From: an uncultured Lachnotalea sp.
Lineage (GTDB): Bacteria > Bacillota > Clostridia > Lachnospirales > Lachnospiraceae
Length of the DNA: 62,384 bases
Direction: 5' to 3'
Assembly (NCBI GenBank): GCA_947066815.1
Contig: CAMSZT010000019.1
Location: 1-62,384, forward strand
Positions 8,864 to 17,523 of the stretch are shown here, one piece after another; position 1 is the first letter of the stretch, and the number at the start of each line of letters is the position of its first letter. Both the position numbers and the translations under genes were made by a program. The notes under the pieces are model-generated. The model did no database searches, was not told the origin of the DNA, and worked only from the letters and a program-made list of their open reading frames with translations.

Positions 8864-8892
8864 ATTATAGGATAATTGCACAGCTTTGTCAA
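8864..8892 (-). promoter_or_regulatory. Consensus promoter of the sugar operon
   Basis: The minus strand reads TTGACA, 17 bases, TATAAT, a perfect sigma-A consensus about 94 bases before the RpiR start. Just downstream are the hyphenated palindromes TTAATAGAAAATTAA and TGAAATTGTTCA, which overlap the early transcribed region and are plausible RpiR operators. A promoter this strong normally needs a repressor. The gap 8893-9088 shows nothing else that I can support. Confidence 0.85.
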
Positions 8893-9088
8893 TGAGAACC
8901 GAATGCAAAATCCGGTATATCTAAATTTTTTCTCAATATTTCCAATGTCACTTTTTTATTTTTGTGTTTTTATACAAATTATTGATTTTATTTTTGTGCA
9001 TTTTATCCATACATATAAAATATAATTTTGCGCAGCTGCCTCTTCCCAACATCTCCCGGCTCTCTCGTTGTTTTGAATTGTATGCACA

Positions 9089-9118
9089 AAAAATCCAAGG
9101 AAACCCTCGGATTTTTTG
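9089..9118 (-). terminator. Terminator after dapL
   Basis: Inverted repeat AAATCCAAGG / CCTCGGATTT around a four-base loop, with T runs on both sides, so it can work in either direction. It lies about 80 bases beyond the dapL stop. Confidence 0.75.
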
Positions 9119-9196
9119 CCGTTTTGCACAATCACTAAGATAAAACATTATAGAAAACTTTGTCTGCCGGTACGCGCGGCCGCCTGCCCCGCCGCC

Positions 9197-10411
9197 TTAC
9201 AGGGCCCTGATGCGGCCGATGGCCCGCACGGTGTTCTCATAGGTCCCGAAGGCCGTCAGCCGAAAATACCCCTCGCCGCTGGGGCCGAAGCCGGAGCCGG
9301 GTGTCCCCACCACATTCGCTTTCTCCAGGAGGTAGTCGAAGAATTCCCAGGAGGTCATGGTCCCCGGCGTTTTCAGCCAGATGTAAGGTGCGTTGACACC
9401 TCCGGACACCGTATAGCCAGCCTCCCGCAGACCCTCGCAGATCACCTTTGCGTTCTTCATGTAGTATGCCACCTGATCCGCAAGCTGAGCCTTCCCCTCC
9501 TTCGAGTAGACGGCCTCGCCCGCCCGCTGGACGATGTAGGGCGCTCCGTTGTACTTGGTGCCGTGGCGTCTTGCCCAGAGGGAGTGGAGGCTCGTACCGC
9601 CGCACTTTAACTCCTTCGGGATCACCGTATAGCCCAGGCGGACCCCCGTGAAGCCCGCATTCTTGGAGAAGCTCTTGAGCTCGATGGCGCAGGTCCTGGC
9701 TCCCTCGCACTCGTAGATGCTGTGGGGAACGCCGTCCTCGGAAATGTAAGCCTCGTAGGCCGCATCGTAGATGATGACAGCCCCTTCCCGGTTGGCATAG
9801 TCCACCCACTCCTGAAGGGCGTCTTTCGTGATCGCAGCGCCGGTGGGATTGTTGGGGAAACACAGATAGATCATATCCGGCGTCTCCTTCGGAAGCTCCG
9901 GCGCAAATCCGTTCTCCGCGGTGCAGGGCATATAGATCACGTTGCTCCACTTTCCGGACGCCTCCTCATATACCCCCGTCCTTCCGGCCATGGCGTTGGT
10001 GTCCACATATACCGGATAGACCGGATCGCAGACAGCGATCTTATTATCCAGGCTGAAGATCTCCTGGATATTTCCGGAATCGCACTTGGCGCCGTCGCTG
10101 ACAAAGATCTCGTCCGCGGCGATCTCGCAGCCTCTCGCCCTGTAATCTCCCTCGGCGATGGCTTCCCGCAGAAACTCATAGCCGAGATCCGGCGCATAGC
10201 CCCGGAAAGTTTCGGAAGCCCCCATCTCGTCCACAGCTTTGTGCAGGGCCGTGATGATCGCCGGCGCCAGGGGCTGGGTCACATCTCCGATCCCCAGCCG
10301 GATGATCTCCTTTTCCGGATTTGCCTGCGAATATTCCCGCACCTTCTTCCCGATGGTGGAAAAAAGATAGCTGCCGGGCAGTTTTAAATAATTGTCATTG
10401 ATCTTAAACAT
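9197..10411 (-). CDS. dapL: LL-diaminopimelate aminotransferase
   Basis: DapL converts tetrahydrodipicolinate to LL-diaminopimelate in one PLP-dependent step, bypassing the succinyl or acetyl route to lysine and peptidoglycan. The 404-residue protein starts [16 protein letters not shown], characteristic of DapL. It carries FPNNPTGAA and the PLP lysine in [15 protein letters not shown]. The ATG at 10411 has GGAGG eight bases upstream; an in-frame TTG at 10426 was rejected. dapF ends about 100 bases upstream, placing the last two steps to meso-diaminopimelate side by side. A promoter and a dapF terminator separate the two genes, so they can be transcribed separately. Confidence 0.95.
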   Translation of the reverse strand: MFKINDNYLKLPGSYLFSTIGKKVREYSQANPEKEIIRLGIGDVTQPLAPAIITALHKAVDEMGASETFRGYAPDLGYEFLREAIAEGDYRARGCEIAADEIFVSDGAKCDSGNIQEIFSLDNKIAVCDPVYPVYVDTNAMAGRTGVYEEASGKWSNVIYMPCTAENGFAPELPKETPDMIYLCFPNNPTGAAITKDALQEWVDYANREGAVIIYDAAYEAYISEDGVPHSIYECEGARTCAIELKSFSKNAGFTGVRLGYTVIPKELKCGGTSLHSLWARRHGTKYNGAPYIVQRAGEAVYSKEGKAQLADQVAYYMKNAKVICEGLREAGYTVSGGVNAPYIWLKTPGTMTSWEFFDYLLEKANVVGTPGSGFGPSGEGYFRLTAFGTYENTVRAIGRIRAL

Positions 10412-10442
10412 GCTTCTGTCCTCCAAATTTTCTCTCCTGTCT

Positions 10443-10472
10443 ATCTTAGACTCCGGGGCGGGAGAAAGTCAA
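10443..10472 (-). promoter_or_regulatory. Promoter of dapL
   Basis: The minus strand reads TTGACT, 18 bases, TAAGAT, about 32 bases upstream of the dapL ATG. It directly follows the dapF terminator. Confidence 0.6.
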
Positions 10473-10485
10473 GTGCCATCCGCAG

Positions 10486-10506
10486 AAAAATTCCGGGGCT
10501 GCCCGG
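10486..10506 (-). terminator. Terminator after dapF
   Basis: Short GC stem CCGGG-CAGC-CCCGG followed by AATTTTTC on the minus strand, beginning a few bases after the dapF stop. Confidence 0.6.
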
Positions 10507-10508
10507 AC

Positions 10509-11303
10509 TCACAGTACGATCTCTCCCCGAAATACCTCGACGGCCGGGCCGGTCATCACGAGCGGCCTCCCCGGGCCGGGCCATCCGATCTCCAGATCTC
10601 CGCCCAAAAGCCTGACCGTACCGGCCTCCCCCGCAAGCCCCTGGATCCTGGCCGCCGCAAAGGACGCGCAGGCCCCGGTCCCGCAGGCCATGGTCTCCCC
10701 GCTTCCCCGCTCCCACACCCGCATGGACAGAGTTTTCTCGTCCTCCACCCGGACCGCCTCCACGTTCACCCCTTCCGGAAAACGGGGGCTTTTTTCCACC
10801 GCGGGGCCAAAACAGGAAACCTCCGGAAGCCCTGCCCCGCCGTCAAAAAACACCGCATGGGGATTTCCCATGTCCACCGGGGTGAAGAAAAGCTCCTTCC
10901 CCTCCCAGACGAACGCTTCCCGCTCTCCCACCGCGGGGACTCCCATGTCCACCTCCACCAGGCGGACCCTCCCGTTTTCCGGCCGGCATCTCACATGGCG
11001 GATCCCGCTGTCGGTCTCTATGGCCATGTCCGCCCCCTTTACAATGCCCGCCTCATAGGCATATTTTGCCACACAGCGGATCCCGTTCCCGCACATGGCG
11101 CCCCGGGAGCCGTCCGCATTGTACATTTCCATCCGGCAGTCGGCCAGACGCGAAGGACAGATCAAGATCAATCCGTCCGATCCAATGCCAAAATGCCGGT
11201 CGCTGAGCTTTTGGGCCGCCGGCCCCGGCGCTTCCACCGTCTCCTCAAAACAGTTCACATATACATAGTCATTTCCAAGACCCTGCATCTTTGTAAATTT
11301 CAA
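10509..11303 (-). CDS. dapF: Diaminopimelate epimerase
   Basis: DapF interconverts LL- and meso-diaminopimelate with two cysteines acting as acid and base. Both are visible: CGNGIRC near residue 73 and ACGTGACA near residue 215. The start is uncertain. A GTG at 11336 overlaps the upstream stop codon but has a poor ribosome site, whereas a TTG at 11303 has AGGCGG six bases upstream and gives the usual N terminus KFTKMQGLGNDY; I use the TTG, giving 264 residues. The gene is directly downstream of the ANTAR regulator and probably cotranscribed with it. Confidence 0.92.
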   Translation of the reverse strand: MKFTKMQGLGNDYVYVNCFEETVEAPGPAAQKLSDRHFGIGSDGLILICPSRLADCRMEMYNADGSRGAMCGNGIRCVAKYAYEAGIVKGADMAIETDSGIRHVRCRPENGRVRLVEVDMGVPAVGEREAFVWEGKELFFTPVDMGNPHAVFFDGGAGLPEVSCFGPAVEKSPRFPEGVNVEAVRVEDEKTLSMRVWERGSGETMACGTGACASFAAARIQGLAGEAGTVRLLGGDLEIGWPGPGRPLVMTGPAVEVFRGEIVL

Positions 11304-11332
11304 TTTAAACCGCCTTTCCGGCCCGGACGCTC

Positions 11333-11881
11333 TCACTGCTTCATGATATCAAGGATCATGTGAGCCGTCTCCACCATGTTCGTGCCGCTGTCCATACTGC
11401 ACTTCTGGATATAGCGGTGGGCCTCTGTCTCCGTCATATGATTGCGCTCTATCAAAACCTCTTTTGCCCGGACGATCACCGCCCGGTCTCCCTCGTCCCT
11501 CACCTTCGGCTGTGCCCGCCGTTTTCTCCGCCTCCTGGCCTGGGCTTCCTCCAGCATGGTCAGGGTATCGATCAGGTCATGGAGCTTTAGAGGCATGCCG
11601 ATGCACACCAGATCGTCGGACGCCGCCTCTCCCCAGTACCGCTCCGAAGCGATGAGCAGCATCGGGAATCCCTCCGGGAGATATTCCAGCAATTCCCCGT
11701 AACGCATATCCGCAAACCGATAGCCGCAGACCACGATCCCGTCCTGGAGCCCCTCCATGGAATTTAAAGCCTGAGCCCCTGTGGTACAGACAGCGATGAC
11801 GCGGAATCCGTTCCTGTTCAGGATATTCCGGATATTTTTTGCATCCTCCGCCTTCGGAAAGACCACGATGATATTGGCCAT
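11333..11881 (-). CDS. ANTAR-domain response regulator (RNA-binding antiterminator)
   Basis: The 182-residue protein has an N-terminal receiver-like domain (residues about 1-115) and a C-terminal ANTAR domain (about 122-180, with VIVRAKEVLIERNHMTETEAHRYIQ and the terminal MVETAHMIL helix). ANTAR proteins bind paired hairpins in leader RNAs and prevent termination, often upstream of nitrogen-metabolism genes. The receiver lacks the clear DD..D..K phosphorylation set, so control may be by ligand or partner rather than by a kinase. It follows glnA by 26 bases, with GGGAGGTGATGG before its ATG, which suggests a role in glutamine synthetase control. The glnA leader contains candidate hairpins. Confidence 0.88.
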   Translation of the reverse strand: MANIIVVFPKAEDAKNIRNILNRNGFRVIAVCTTGAQALNSMEGLQDGIVVCGYRFADMRYGELLEYLPEGFPMLLIASERYWGEAASDDLVCIGMPLKLHDLIDTLTMLEEAQARRRRKRRAQPKVRDEGDRAVIVRAKEVLIERNHMTETEAHRYIQKCSMDSGTNMVETAHMILDIMKQ

Positions 11882-11907
11882 GCCATCACCTCCCTGCGGT
11901 CAGCACA

Positions 11908-13248
11908 TCAGTAGCGGTTCAGATATTCCCGGGTCTCCCATTCCGTCACCTGCCGGCGGTAGATATCCCATTCCTTTCGCTTTGCCTCGATATACTGTTT
12001 GGCCAGCGCATCCCCCATGATCCCCGTGATAAATCCATCCGCCTCCAGGGCGTCGACGGCCTCACACATATTCTTGGGCAGACGCTCGATATCAAGGGTC
12101 TTTCTCTGTTCGTCCGTCCAGGCAGACACATTCGCGTCCACGCTGGGGCACAGCTCCAGTTCCTTTTCGATCCCCTCAAGCCCCGCCGCCAGACAGGCGG
12201 CAAAAACCAGGTAAGGGTTCGCCGTCGGATCCGGAGAGCGCAGCTCCAGCTTGGCGTGGCTGCCCATGACCGCCGGCACCCTGAGCAGGGCAAAGACGGT
12301 CTCCGCCGACCAGGTGGCATAGACCGGCGCCTCAAATCCAGGCACCAGCCGTTTGTAGGAATTCACGAGAGGATTCGTGAGAGCCGTGATCGCACGGATA
12401 TGCCCGAGGATCCCGGCCATGAACTGTCTTGCCGTCCGGCTGAGCTTGTAGGGGGCCTCTTTGTCATAAAAAACATCTCTCCCCTCCTCGTCCCAGAGGG
12501 ACATGTTGACATGCATGCCGGAGCCGTCCACGTCCGAACGGGGCTTGGGCATAAAGGTGGCGTGGAGGCCGTGGCGCCTGGCGATGGATTTCACCGTCAT
12601 CTTGAAGGTCAGAAGGTTATCCGCCGTTTTTAAGGCGTCGCTGTACTTGAAGTCGATCTCATGCTGCCCCGGCGCCTTCTCATGGTGGGAGGAACGGACC
12701 TCAAATCCCATGTCCTCCAGGTTGAGGACGATATCCCGCCGCACATTTTCCGCAAAATCCACGGGGCCCACGTCAAAATATCCGGCCTGCTCATAAGTGA
12801 CCGTGGTCGGCTTTCCGTCGTCGTCGATCTGGAACAGGAAAAACTCGCACTCCGGCTCCACCTTGAACACATACCCCATCTTCTTTGCCTTTTCCACCAC
12901 CCGCTTCAAAGCCAGACGGGTATCGGAGGCATAAGGCGTCCCGTCCGCGTTGTACACATCGCAGATCAGCCGGGCCACTTTTCCCTGTTTGGGCCTCCAG
13001 GGGAAGATCTCAAAGGTGTCCAGATCCGGCCGCAGGAACAGATCCGTCCTGGCAGATTCCCCGTAACGGTTCACGGACACGCCGTCAAAGCTGCACTCAT
13101 TGTGCAGCGCCCTCTCCAGCTGGCTGACCGTGATGGCCGTGTTTTTCAGAACCCCGAAAATATCCGGAAACTGCAGGCGGACAAATTCCACGTCCTCCTC
13201 CTCCGCCAGCCGGATCACGTCTTCCCTGGTGTATCTGTTTTCACTCAT
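11908..13248 (-). CDS. glnA: Glutamine synthetase type I
   Basis: GlnA joins ammonia to glutamate at the cost of ATP and is the main ammonium assimilation enzyme. The 446-residue length is that of the GSI-alpha form common in Firmicutes, which lacks the adenylylation insert. Visible motifs are the metal-binding KVEPECEFFLF, GQHEIDFKY, the ATP/glutamate segment NPLVNSYKRLVPGFEAP and the C-terminal EWDIYRRQVTEWE. The ATG at 13248 is preceded by AAAGGAG. A separate promoter overlaps the end of hisC, and a leader of about 100 bases with hairpins precedes the gene. The ANTAR regulator follows immediately. Confidence 0.96.
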   Translation of the reverse strand: MSENRYTREDVIRLAEEEDVEFVRLQFPDIFGVLKNTAITVSQLERALHNECSFDGVSVNRYGESARTDLFLRPDLDTFEIFPWRPKQGKVARLICDVYNADGTPYASDTRLALKRVVEKAKKMGYVFKVEPECEFFLFQIDDDGKPTTVTYEQAGYFDVGPVDFAENVRRDIVLNLEDMGFEVRSSHHEKAPGQHEIDFKYSDALKTADNLLTFKMTVKSIARRHGLHATFMPKPRSDVDGSGMHVNMSLWDEEGRDVFYDKEAPYKLSRTARQFMAGILGHIRAITALTNPLVNSYKRLVPGFEAPVYATWSAETVFALLRVPAVMGSHAKLELRSPDPTANPYLVFAACLAAGLEGIEKELELCPSVDANVSAWTDEQRKTLDIERLPKNMCEAVDALEADGFITGIMGDALAKQYIEAKRKEWDIYRRQVTEWETREYLNRY

Positions 13249-13294
13249 ATGACAAAACTCCTTTTTTATTCAGGCAGAACAATCAGCCTTTTCC

Positions 13295-13345
13295 TGTGCC
13301 TCTGCACATCGAAAGGGCGCACCTTCTCAACGAAGAAACGCCCTT
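13295..13345 (-). promoter_or_regulatory. Structured glnA leader, possible ANTAR target
   Basis: Two hairpins lie in the leader between the promoter and glnA. The first has the 7-base outer stem AAGGGCG/CGCCCTT (13313-13345). The second is TGTGC-AGAG-GCACA (13295-13308). ANTAR proteins recognise two neighbouring hairpins with six-base loops; opening one pair of the second hairpin gives such a loop, but the conserved A1/G4 identity is not clean and I see no U-tract terminator. The assignment rests mainly on the adjacent ANTAR gene. Confidence 0.35.
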
Positions 13346-13356
13346 GTTCTCCATTG

Positions 13357-13385
13357 ATGATAACAGGGCATTTCTTTTTTGTCAA
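13357..13385 (-). promoter_or_regulatory. Promoter of glnA
   Basis: The minus strand reads TTGACA, 17 bases, TATCAT. The -35 box overlaps the hisC stop codon. Confidence 0.75.
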
Positions 13386-14440
13386 TGTTTTAAATAATTT
13401 TCCAAAAAATCAAACAACCGCTCCATCTGTTCGTCGGTGCCGATGGTAATGCGCAGATACCGATCGATCCTCGGCGCATCGAAATAACGGACATAGATAT
13501 CCTTCTCCCTGAGGGCCTCAAACAGCGCCTTCGCATCCGTCCCCGGCCGGCCGGCAAAGATAAAATTTGCGGAGGGCTCCGGATAGACAAATCCCAGGGC
13601 CTTCAGGCGCTCCTTCGTCCGCTCCCTTGTGGCTTTGATCTTCCCGACGGTCTCCTGAAAATAAGCCTCGTCCTTCACGGCCGCCGCTCCGAGGACCAGG
13701 GACGTCCGGTTCATGGTATAGGAATTGAAGGAGTATTTCACGTCGTTTAACGCTTTGATGAGAGCCGGATTTCCCATGGCGTAGCCGATCCGAAGGCCCG
13801 CCAGGGAACGAGACTTGGAGAAGGTCTGCACCACCAGCAGGTTTTCATATTTGGACAAGAGCCCGAGGGCAGACTCCCCTCCGAAATCAATGTAGGCCTC
13901 GTCCACGATGACCACCGATCCCCGGTTGCGGGCAATGATATCCTCCACGTCCGCAAGCCCCAGGGCCAGGGAGGTGGGCGCATTGGGATTCGGGAAGATC
14001 ACTCCTCCGTTTTCTTTATAATAATCCTCCTTCCGGATCTGAAAACCGTCGTCCAGGGCCGGACGCTCATAGGGAATCCCGTAAAGTTCTGCCCACACGC
14101 TGTAGAAAGAGTAGGAAATGTCCGGAAACAGGATGGGTCTGTCGGAATTAAAAAAAGTGAGGAAGGCCATGGCGAGGACATCGTCGGAGCCGACCCCCAC
14201 AAAGATCTGATCCTTTCCAAGGCCGTACCGCTTTGCCAGGGCGTCCACCAGGACATCGGAGGCAGGGTCCGGATACAGGCGCAGAAGCTCCGCGTCAAAC
14301 TCCTTCAGTGCCCTTTTTACCGCAGGGGCGGGGCCGTAGGGGTTCTCGTTGGTGTTCAGTTTGATCACGTCCGCGTTTTTCGGCTGCTCGCCGGGAACGT
14401 AGGGGGTTACTTTTCGGATGTTTGCTTCCCAGGGTTTCAT
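13382..14440 (-). CDS. hisC: Histidinol-phosphate aminotransferase
   Basis: This 352-residue fold-type I PLP aminotransferase moves an amino group from glutamate to imidazole acetol phosphate in histidine synthesis. The N terminus PYVPGEQ and KLNTNENPYGPAPAV is typical of HisC, and FSKSRSLAGLRIGYAMG carries the PLP lysine. I chose the ATG at 14440, preceded by AAAGGA; the upstream open frame to 14782 is a translation of noncoding repeats. No other his genes are nearby, and the enzyme could instead serve aromatic amino acids, for which close HisC relatives are also used. Confidence 0.9.
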   Translation of the reverse strand: MKPWEANIRKVTPYVPGEQPKNADVIKLNTNENPYGPAPAVKRALKEFDAELLRLYPDPASDVLVDALAKRYGLGKDQIFVGVGSDDVLAMAFLTFFNSDRPILFPDISYSFYSVWAELYGIPYERPALDDGFQIRKEDYYKENGGVIFPNPNAPTSLALGLADVEDIIARNRGSVVIVDEAYIDFGGESALGLLSKYENLLVVQTFSKSRSLAGLRIGYAMGNPALIKALNDVKYSFNSYTMNRTSLVLGAAAVKDEAYFQETVGKIKATRERTKERLKALGFVYPEPSANFIFAGRPGTDAKALFEALREKDIYVRYFDAPRIDRYLRITIGTDEQMERLFDFLENYLKH

Positions 14441-14476
14441 AATCAGTTCCTTTCTGTGGGGTGATGGTATGTTGAC

Positions 14477-14807
14477 GGAAGAAGACCGGTTCTTTCTATA
14501 CAGAGTTATGCCGGGAAACGCCTGGCCGTCTGCCCCCCCGCAGACACGTCGGTTTTTTGATTTTGCTGCGCCGCCTATTACAGGCAATTCCACCTCCATC
14601 AAACCGGGTCGGATGAAATTGCCTGCGCTATGCTCGCAAAATCTGCAAAACCTTCCTATCGTCTGCGGGGGGCAGACGGCCAGGCGTTCCCGTTCAGAGA
14701 CAGACAGGAAAGAACCGGCCTTCTTCCTGCTTTGTCGCGAGAGGCGATGGGGCGGTGCACTGCGGCATGGCCCGCAAGGCATGCAAAACCTTCCTATCGT
14801 CTGCGGG
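14477..14807. repeat. Nested inverted and direct repeats upstream of hisC
   Basis: An imperfect inverted repeat of about 68 bases has arms at 14477-14545 and 14661-14727; the best part is a 28-base segment with core CGCCTGGCCGTCTGC. Inside it, 14581-14589 and 14617-14625 form a smaller pair (CAGGCAATT). A third, direct copy of the 26 bases at 14644-14669 lies at 14782-14807. The 385-base gap 14441-14825 contains no convincing gene; short open frames here read the same peptide from repeated DNA. It is probably a dispersed repeat family. Confidence 0.7.
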
Positions 14808-14825
14808 ATGCGGACGGCCGGGCGG

Positions 14826-15257
14826 TTACTCTGGCGGGTGTCTGCGGCAGCGGCGCAGGAAAGCTGTGACCAGGTACAGGACGGCCACGCCCAGGGCAGC
14901 TCCGGCGGCGTCGATGCATACGTCCCGGAGGGCGGGCGTCCGGCCGGAGGAAAACATCTGGTGCAGTTCGTCGGAGGCGGCGTAGAGGACGGCCGTTCCC
15001 CAGGAGGGAAGCCACATTCCCCTCCGGGGAAAGGTTCCGAAAAAGCCGGAAAGGAAAAAGCCGAGGGCCGCGTATTCGGCCAGGTGGGCTCCTTTCCGGA
15101 TGAGCCACTCCGGCAGGCCGAGAAATTCGGAGAGGGAGCCGCTTAAGGCCCCGGACTCACTGCCGGTCTGGCCGGAAAAATAAAAGATCACCGCCATCCA
15201 TAAAAGGGAGAGCGCCAGAAATATCCGGCGCCTCCATGATCTTCCTTTATTCTTCAT
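14826..15257 (-). CDS. VanZ-like family membrane protein
   Basis: The 143-residue protein has four predicted helices (about 10-27, 60-75, 82-97 and 120-138) and the VanZ-family signatures KGAHLAEYAALG and SDELHQMFSSGRTPALRDVCID, a conserved Asp-Glu...Asp pattern of unknown chemistry. VanZ itself gives low-level teicoplanin resistance; most clostridial relatives have no proven role beyond the envelope. Its start overlaps the end of glmM by 11 bases, so the two are translationally coupled. Confidence 0.85.
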   Translation of the reverse strand: MKNKGRSWRRRIFLALSLLWMAVIFYFSGQTGSESGALSGSLSEFLGLPEWLIRKGAHLAEYAALGFFLSGFFGTFPRRGMWLPSWGTAVLYAASDELHQMFSSGRTPALRDVCIDAAGAALGVAVLYLVTAFLRRCRRHPPE

Positions 15258-16596
15258 GTCCCTTTGCCCTTATGACTTCCAGGACCTGAGATACGTATTT
15301 TTCACAAAGCTCGTCGGTCCTCGCCTCCACCATGACCCGGATCACCGGCTCCGTGCCGCTCTCCCGGACCAGGATCCGGCCGTCATTCCCGAGGGCCTTC
15401 TCGACCGCGGCCACTGCCGCCTGCACGTCCCGATCCGCCCTGGCGGCCGGCTTATCCTTCACCCGGATATTTTTGAGGAGCTGAGGATAGATCTCCACCG
15501 GGGAAGTCAGCTTCCCCAGGGTCTCCTTTTTCTCCAGCATGACCTCCATCAGCTTTAACGAAGTTAAAATCCCGTCCCCCGTGGAGGCGTACTTGCTGAA
15601 AATGATATGTCCCGACTGCTCGCCGCCCAGGCGGTGCCCGTTGTTCACCATGTTCTCGTAGACAAACCGGTCGCCCACGTTCGTCTTCTCATAGCGGATG
15701 CCGGCGATGTCAAAGGCTTTGTAGAGCCCGATGTTGGACATGACGGTGGTCACCACCGTGTTGGTATCCAGCATCCCCCGTTCCTTCATATAAAGGCCGC
15801 AGACATAGAGGATCAGATCCCCGTCCACCACCCGGCCGTTCTCGTCCACGGCGATGCACCGGTCCGCGTCGCCGTCGTAGGCAAAGCCCACGTCCAGGCC
15901 GTTCTCCACCACGAACTTCTGGAGTACTTCGATGTGGGTGGAGCCGCATCCCCGGTTGATGTTGGTCCCGTCGGGCTCGTTGTTGATCACATAGGTCTTG
16001 GCACCCAGGGCGTCAAACACGCTCTTGGCAATGGAGAAAGCACTGCCGTTGGAGCAGTCCAGCCCCACCCGCATATTCTTGAACGAACGGACCGCCAGAG
16101 AGATCAGATAGCCGATATACCGGTTCCTTCCCTGGGAATAGTCCGAAGCCCGGCCGATCCCCTCCTTCACCGCAAAAGGGATCTCCCCGGATTCCCCGTC
16201 GATGTAGGCTTCGATCTGGGCCGTCACCTCCTCGTCCAGCTTCTCCCCCCTGCCGTTCAGCACCTTGATCCCATTGTCATAGAAGGGATTGTGGCTGGCA
16301 GAGATCATGATCCCGCAGTCAAAATCCTCCGTCCGCACCACGTAGGACACGCTGGGCGTGGTGGTCACATGGAGCAGGCAGGCGTCCGCCCCGGAAGCCG
16401 TGAGCCCCGCCACCAGAGAGTACTCAAACATGTAGCTGCTGCGCCTGGTATCCTTGCCGATGACCACCCGGCACTTCCTTCCCGTCCTGCCCCCGTAATA
16501 CCATCCCAGGAACCGCCCCACCTTGTAGGCGTGCTCCACCGTCAAAACCCGGTTGGCCTCCCCCCGGAAGCCGTCCGTTCCAAAATACTTACCCAT
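15247..16596 (-). CDS. glmM: Phosphoglucosamine mutase
   Basis: GlmM converts glucosamine 6-phosphate to glucosamine 1-phosphate for UDP-GlcNAc and peptidoglycan. The 449-residue protein has the phosphoserine loop ISASHNP near residue 98, the metal-binding DGDADR near 240, the sugar-binding GEQSGHIIF near 320 and the phosphate-binding RESGTEPVIRVMVE near the end, all in the GlmM style. The start at 16596 (ATG with AGGAG) is supported by the usual GKYFGTDGFRGEAN N terminus; the frame upstream to 16671 overlaps rfbD. It sits in an operon with rhamnose precursor genes and a VanZ-like gene. Confidence 0.94.
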   Translation of the reverse strand: MGKYFGTDGFRGEANRVLTVEHAYKVGRFLGWYYGGRTGRKCRVVIGKDTRRSSYMFEYSLVAGLTASGADACLLHVTTTPSVSYVVRTEDFDCGIMISASHNPFYDNGIKVLNGRGEKLDEEVTAQIEAYIDGESGEIPFAVKEGIGRASDYSQGRNRYIGYLISLAVRSFKNMRVGLDCSNGSAFSIAKSVFDALGAKTYVINNEPDGTNINRGCGSTHIEVLQKFVVENGLDVGFAYDGDADRCIAVDENGRVVDGDLILYVCGLYMKERGMLDTNTVVTTVMSNIGLYKAFDIAGIRYEKTNVGDRFVYENMVNNGHRLGGEQSGHIIFSKYASTGDGILTSLKLMEVMLEKKETLGKLTSPVEIYPQLLKNIRVKDKPAARADRDVQAAVAAVEKALGNDGRILVRESGTEPVIRVMVEARTDELCEKYVSQVLEVIRAKGHEE

Positions 16597-16625
16597 CTTC
16601 TGCTCCTGTCCAGTTATAACCCACT

Positions 16626-17483
16626 TTATTTCCTGATGATCTCCAGATACCGGGAGAGAGCGTCCTGCCACGCGGGAAGCCGCTCGAATCCGTTGGCCTC
16701 CAGCTTATCCTTCGCCATACGGCTGTTCTTCGGCCGCTTCGCAGCCGCGGGGAACATCTTCCCGTAGGTCTCGCTGTCCACCGGCGTCACCTTCACGTCC
16801 ATGCCCGCCTGCTTAAAGATCTCGCAGGCGAACTCATACCAGCTGCAGAGTCCCTCGTTGGTGGCGTGATATCTCCCGTACTTCTCCGTCTGGATCATGT
16901 CCACCAGAAGCCTCGCCAGGTCGTAGGTGTAGGTGGGGGAGCCGATCTGGTCATCCACCACGCTGACGGCACCGTTTGCCTCGCCCAGACGGAGCATGGT
17001 CTTGATGAAATTCTTTCCGTTGACGCCGAACACCCAGGCGATCCGCACCGTGAAGAACTTCTCCACATACTTCTCAATGGCCAGCTCCCCGTCATACTTG
17101 GACAGGCCGTAGGCATTCAAGGGATTCCGCTCATCGTCCGGCTCCCAGGGCCTCTCGCCCTCACCGTCAAACACGTAGTCCGTGCTGATATACATCATCT
17201 TGAGATCCAGGTCCTTACAGACCTTCGCGATATTCTCCGTGCCGCCGCCGTTGATCCTCCTGCAAAGCTCCAGCTTCTCCTCCGCCGCGTCCACCGCCGT
17301 GAACGCCGCACAGTGGATCACCGCGTCCACCTTCGCCTCCGTGATCACCGCCCGGACCGCCGCCGCGTCCGTGATGTCCATCTCCTCGATGTCCACGCCG
17401 ACACCCTCGATGCCGCGCTTCGCAAGCTCATTCATCACGTCATAGCCAAGCTGGCCTTTGACGCCCGTCACCAATACCTTCAT
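16626..17483 (-). CDS. rfbD: dTDP-4-dehydrorhamnose reductase
   Basis: RfbD (RmlD) reduces dTDP-4-keto-L-rhamnose with NAD(P)H, the last step to dTDP-L-rhamnose. The 285-residue SDR protein has a Gly-rich nucleotide loop near the N terminus (GVKGQLGYDV), the catalytic Tyr-Lys pair in AYGLSKYDGE near residue 128 and the family C terminus. A GGAGG-like site precedes the ATG. It follows rfbB by 40 bases and precedes glmM in one operon. The epimerase gene rfbC is absent between these genes. Confidence 0.94.
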   Translation of the reverse strand: MKVLVTGVKGQLGYDVMNELAKRGIEGVGVDIEEMDITDAAAVRAVITEAKVDAVIHCAAFTAVDAAEEKLELCRRINGGGTENIAKVCKDLDLKMMYISTDYVFDGEGERPWEPDDERNPLNAYGLSKYDGELAIEKYVEKFFTVRIAWVFGVNGKNFIKTMLRLGEANGAVSVVDDQIGSPTYTYDLARLLVDMIQTEKYGRYHATNEGLCSWYEFACEIFKQAGMDVKVTPVDSETYGKMFPAAAKRPKNSRMAKDKLEANGFERLPAWQDALSRYLEIIRK

Positions 17484-17523
17484 GCTCTGCCTCCTGCTCT
17501 ATTTCTATTCCGCACCGCCCTGC

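Noticed and set aside
8948-9148. 66-codon minus-strand frame between rpiR and dapL
   Set aside because: No ribosome site, AT-rich, Lys/Asn-rich, and it crosses the dapL terminator.
13382-14782. Long hisC frame starting at 14782
   Set aside because: The extra N-terminal part is a translation of noncoding repeats; the ATG at 14440 has a ribosome site and the normal HisC N terminus.
14630-14869. Short frames in the repeats upstream of hisC
   Set aside because: They translate the repeat copies and resemble one another only because the DNA is repeated.
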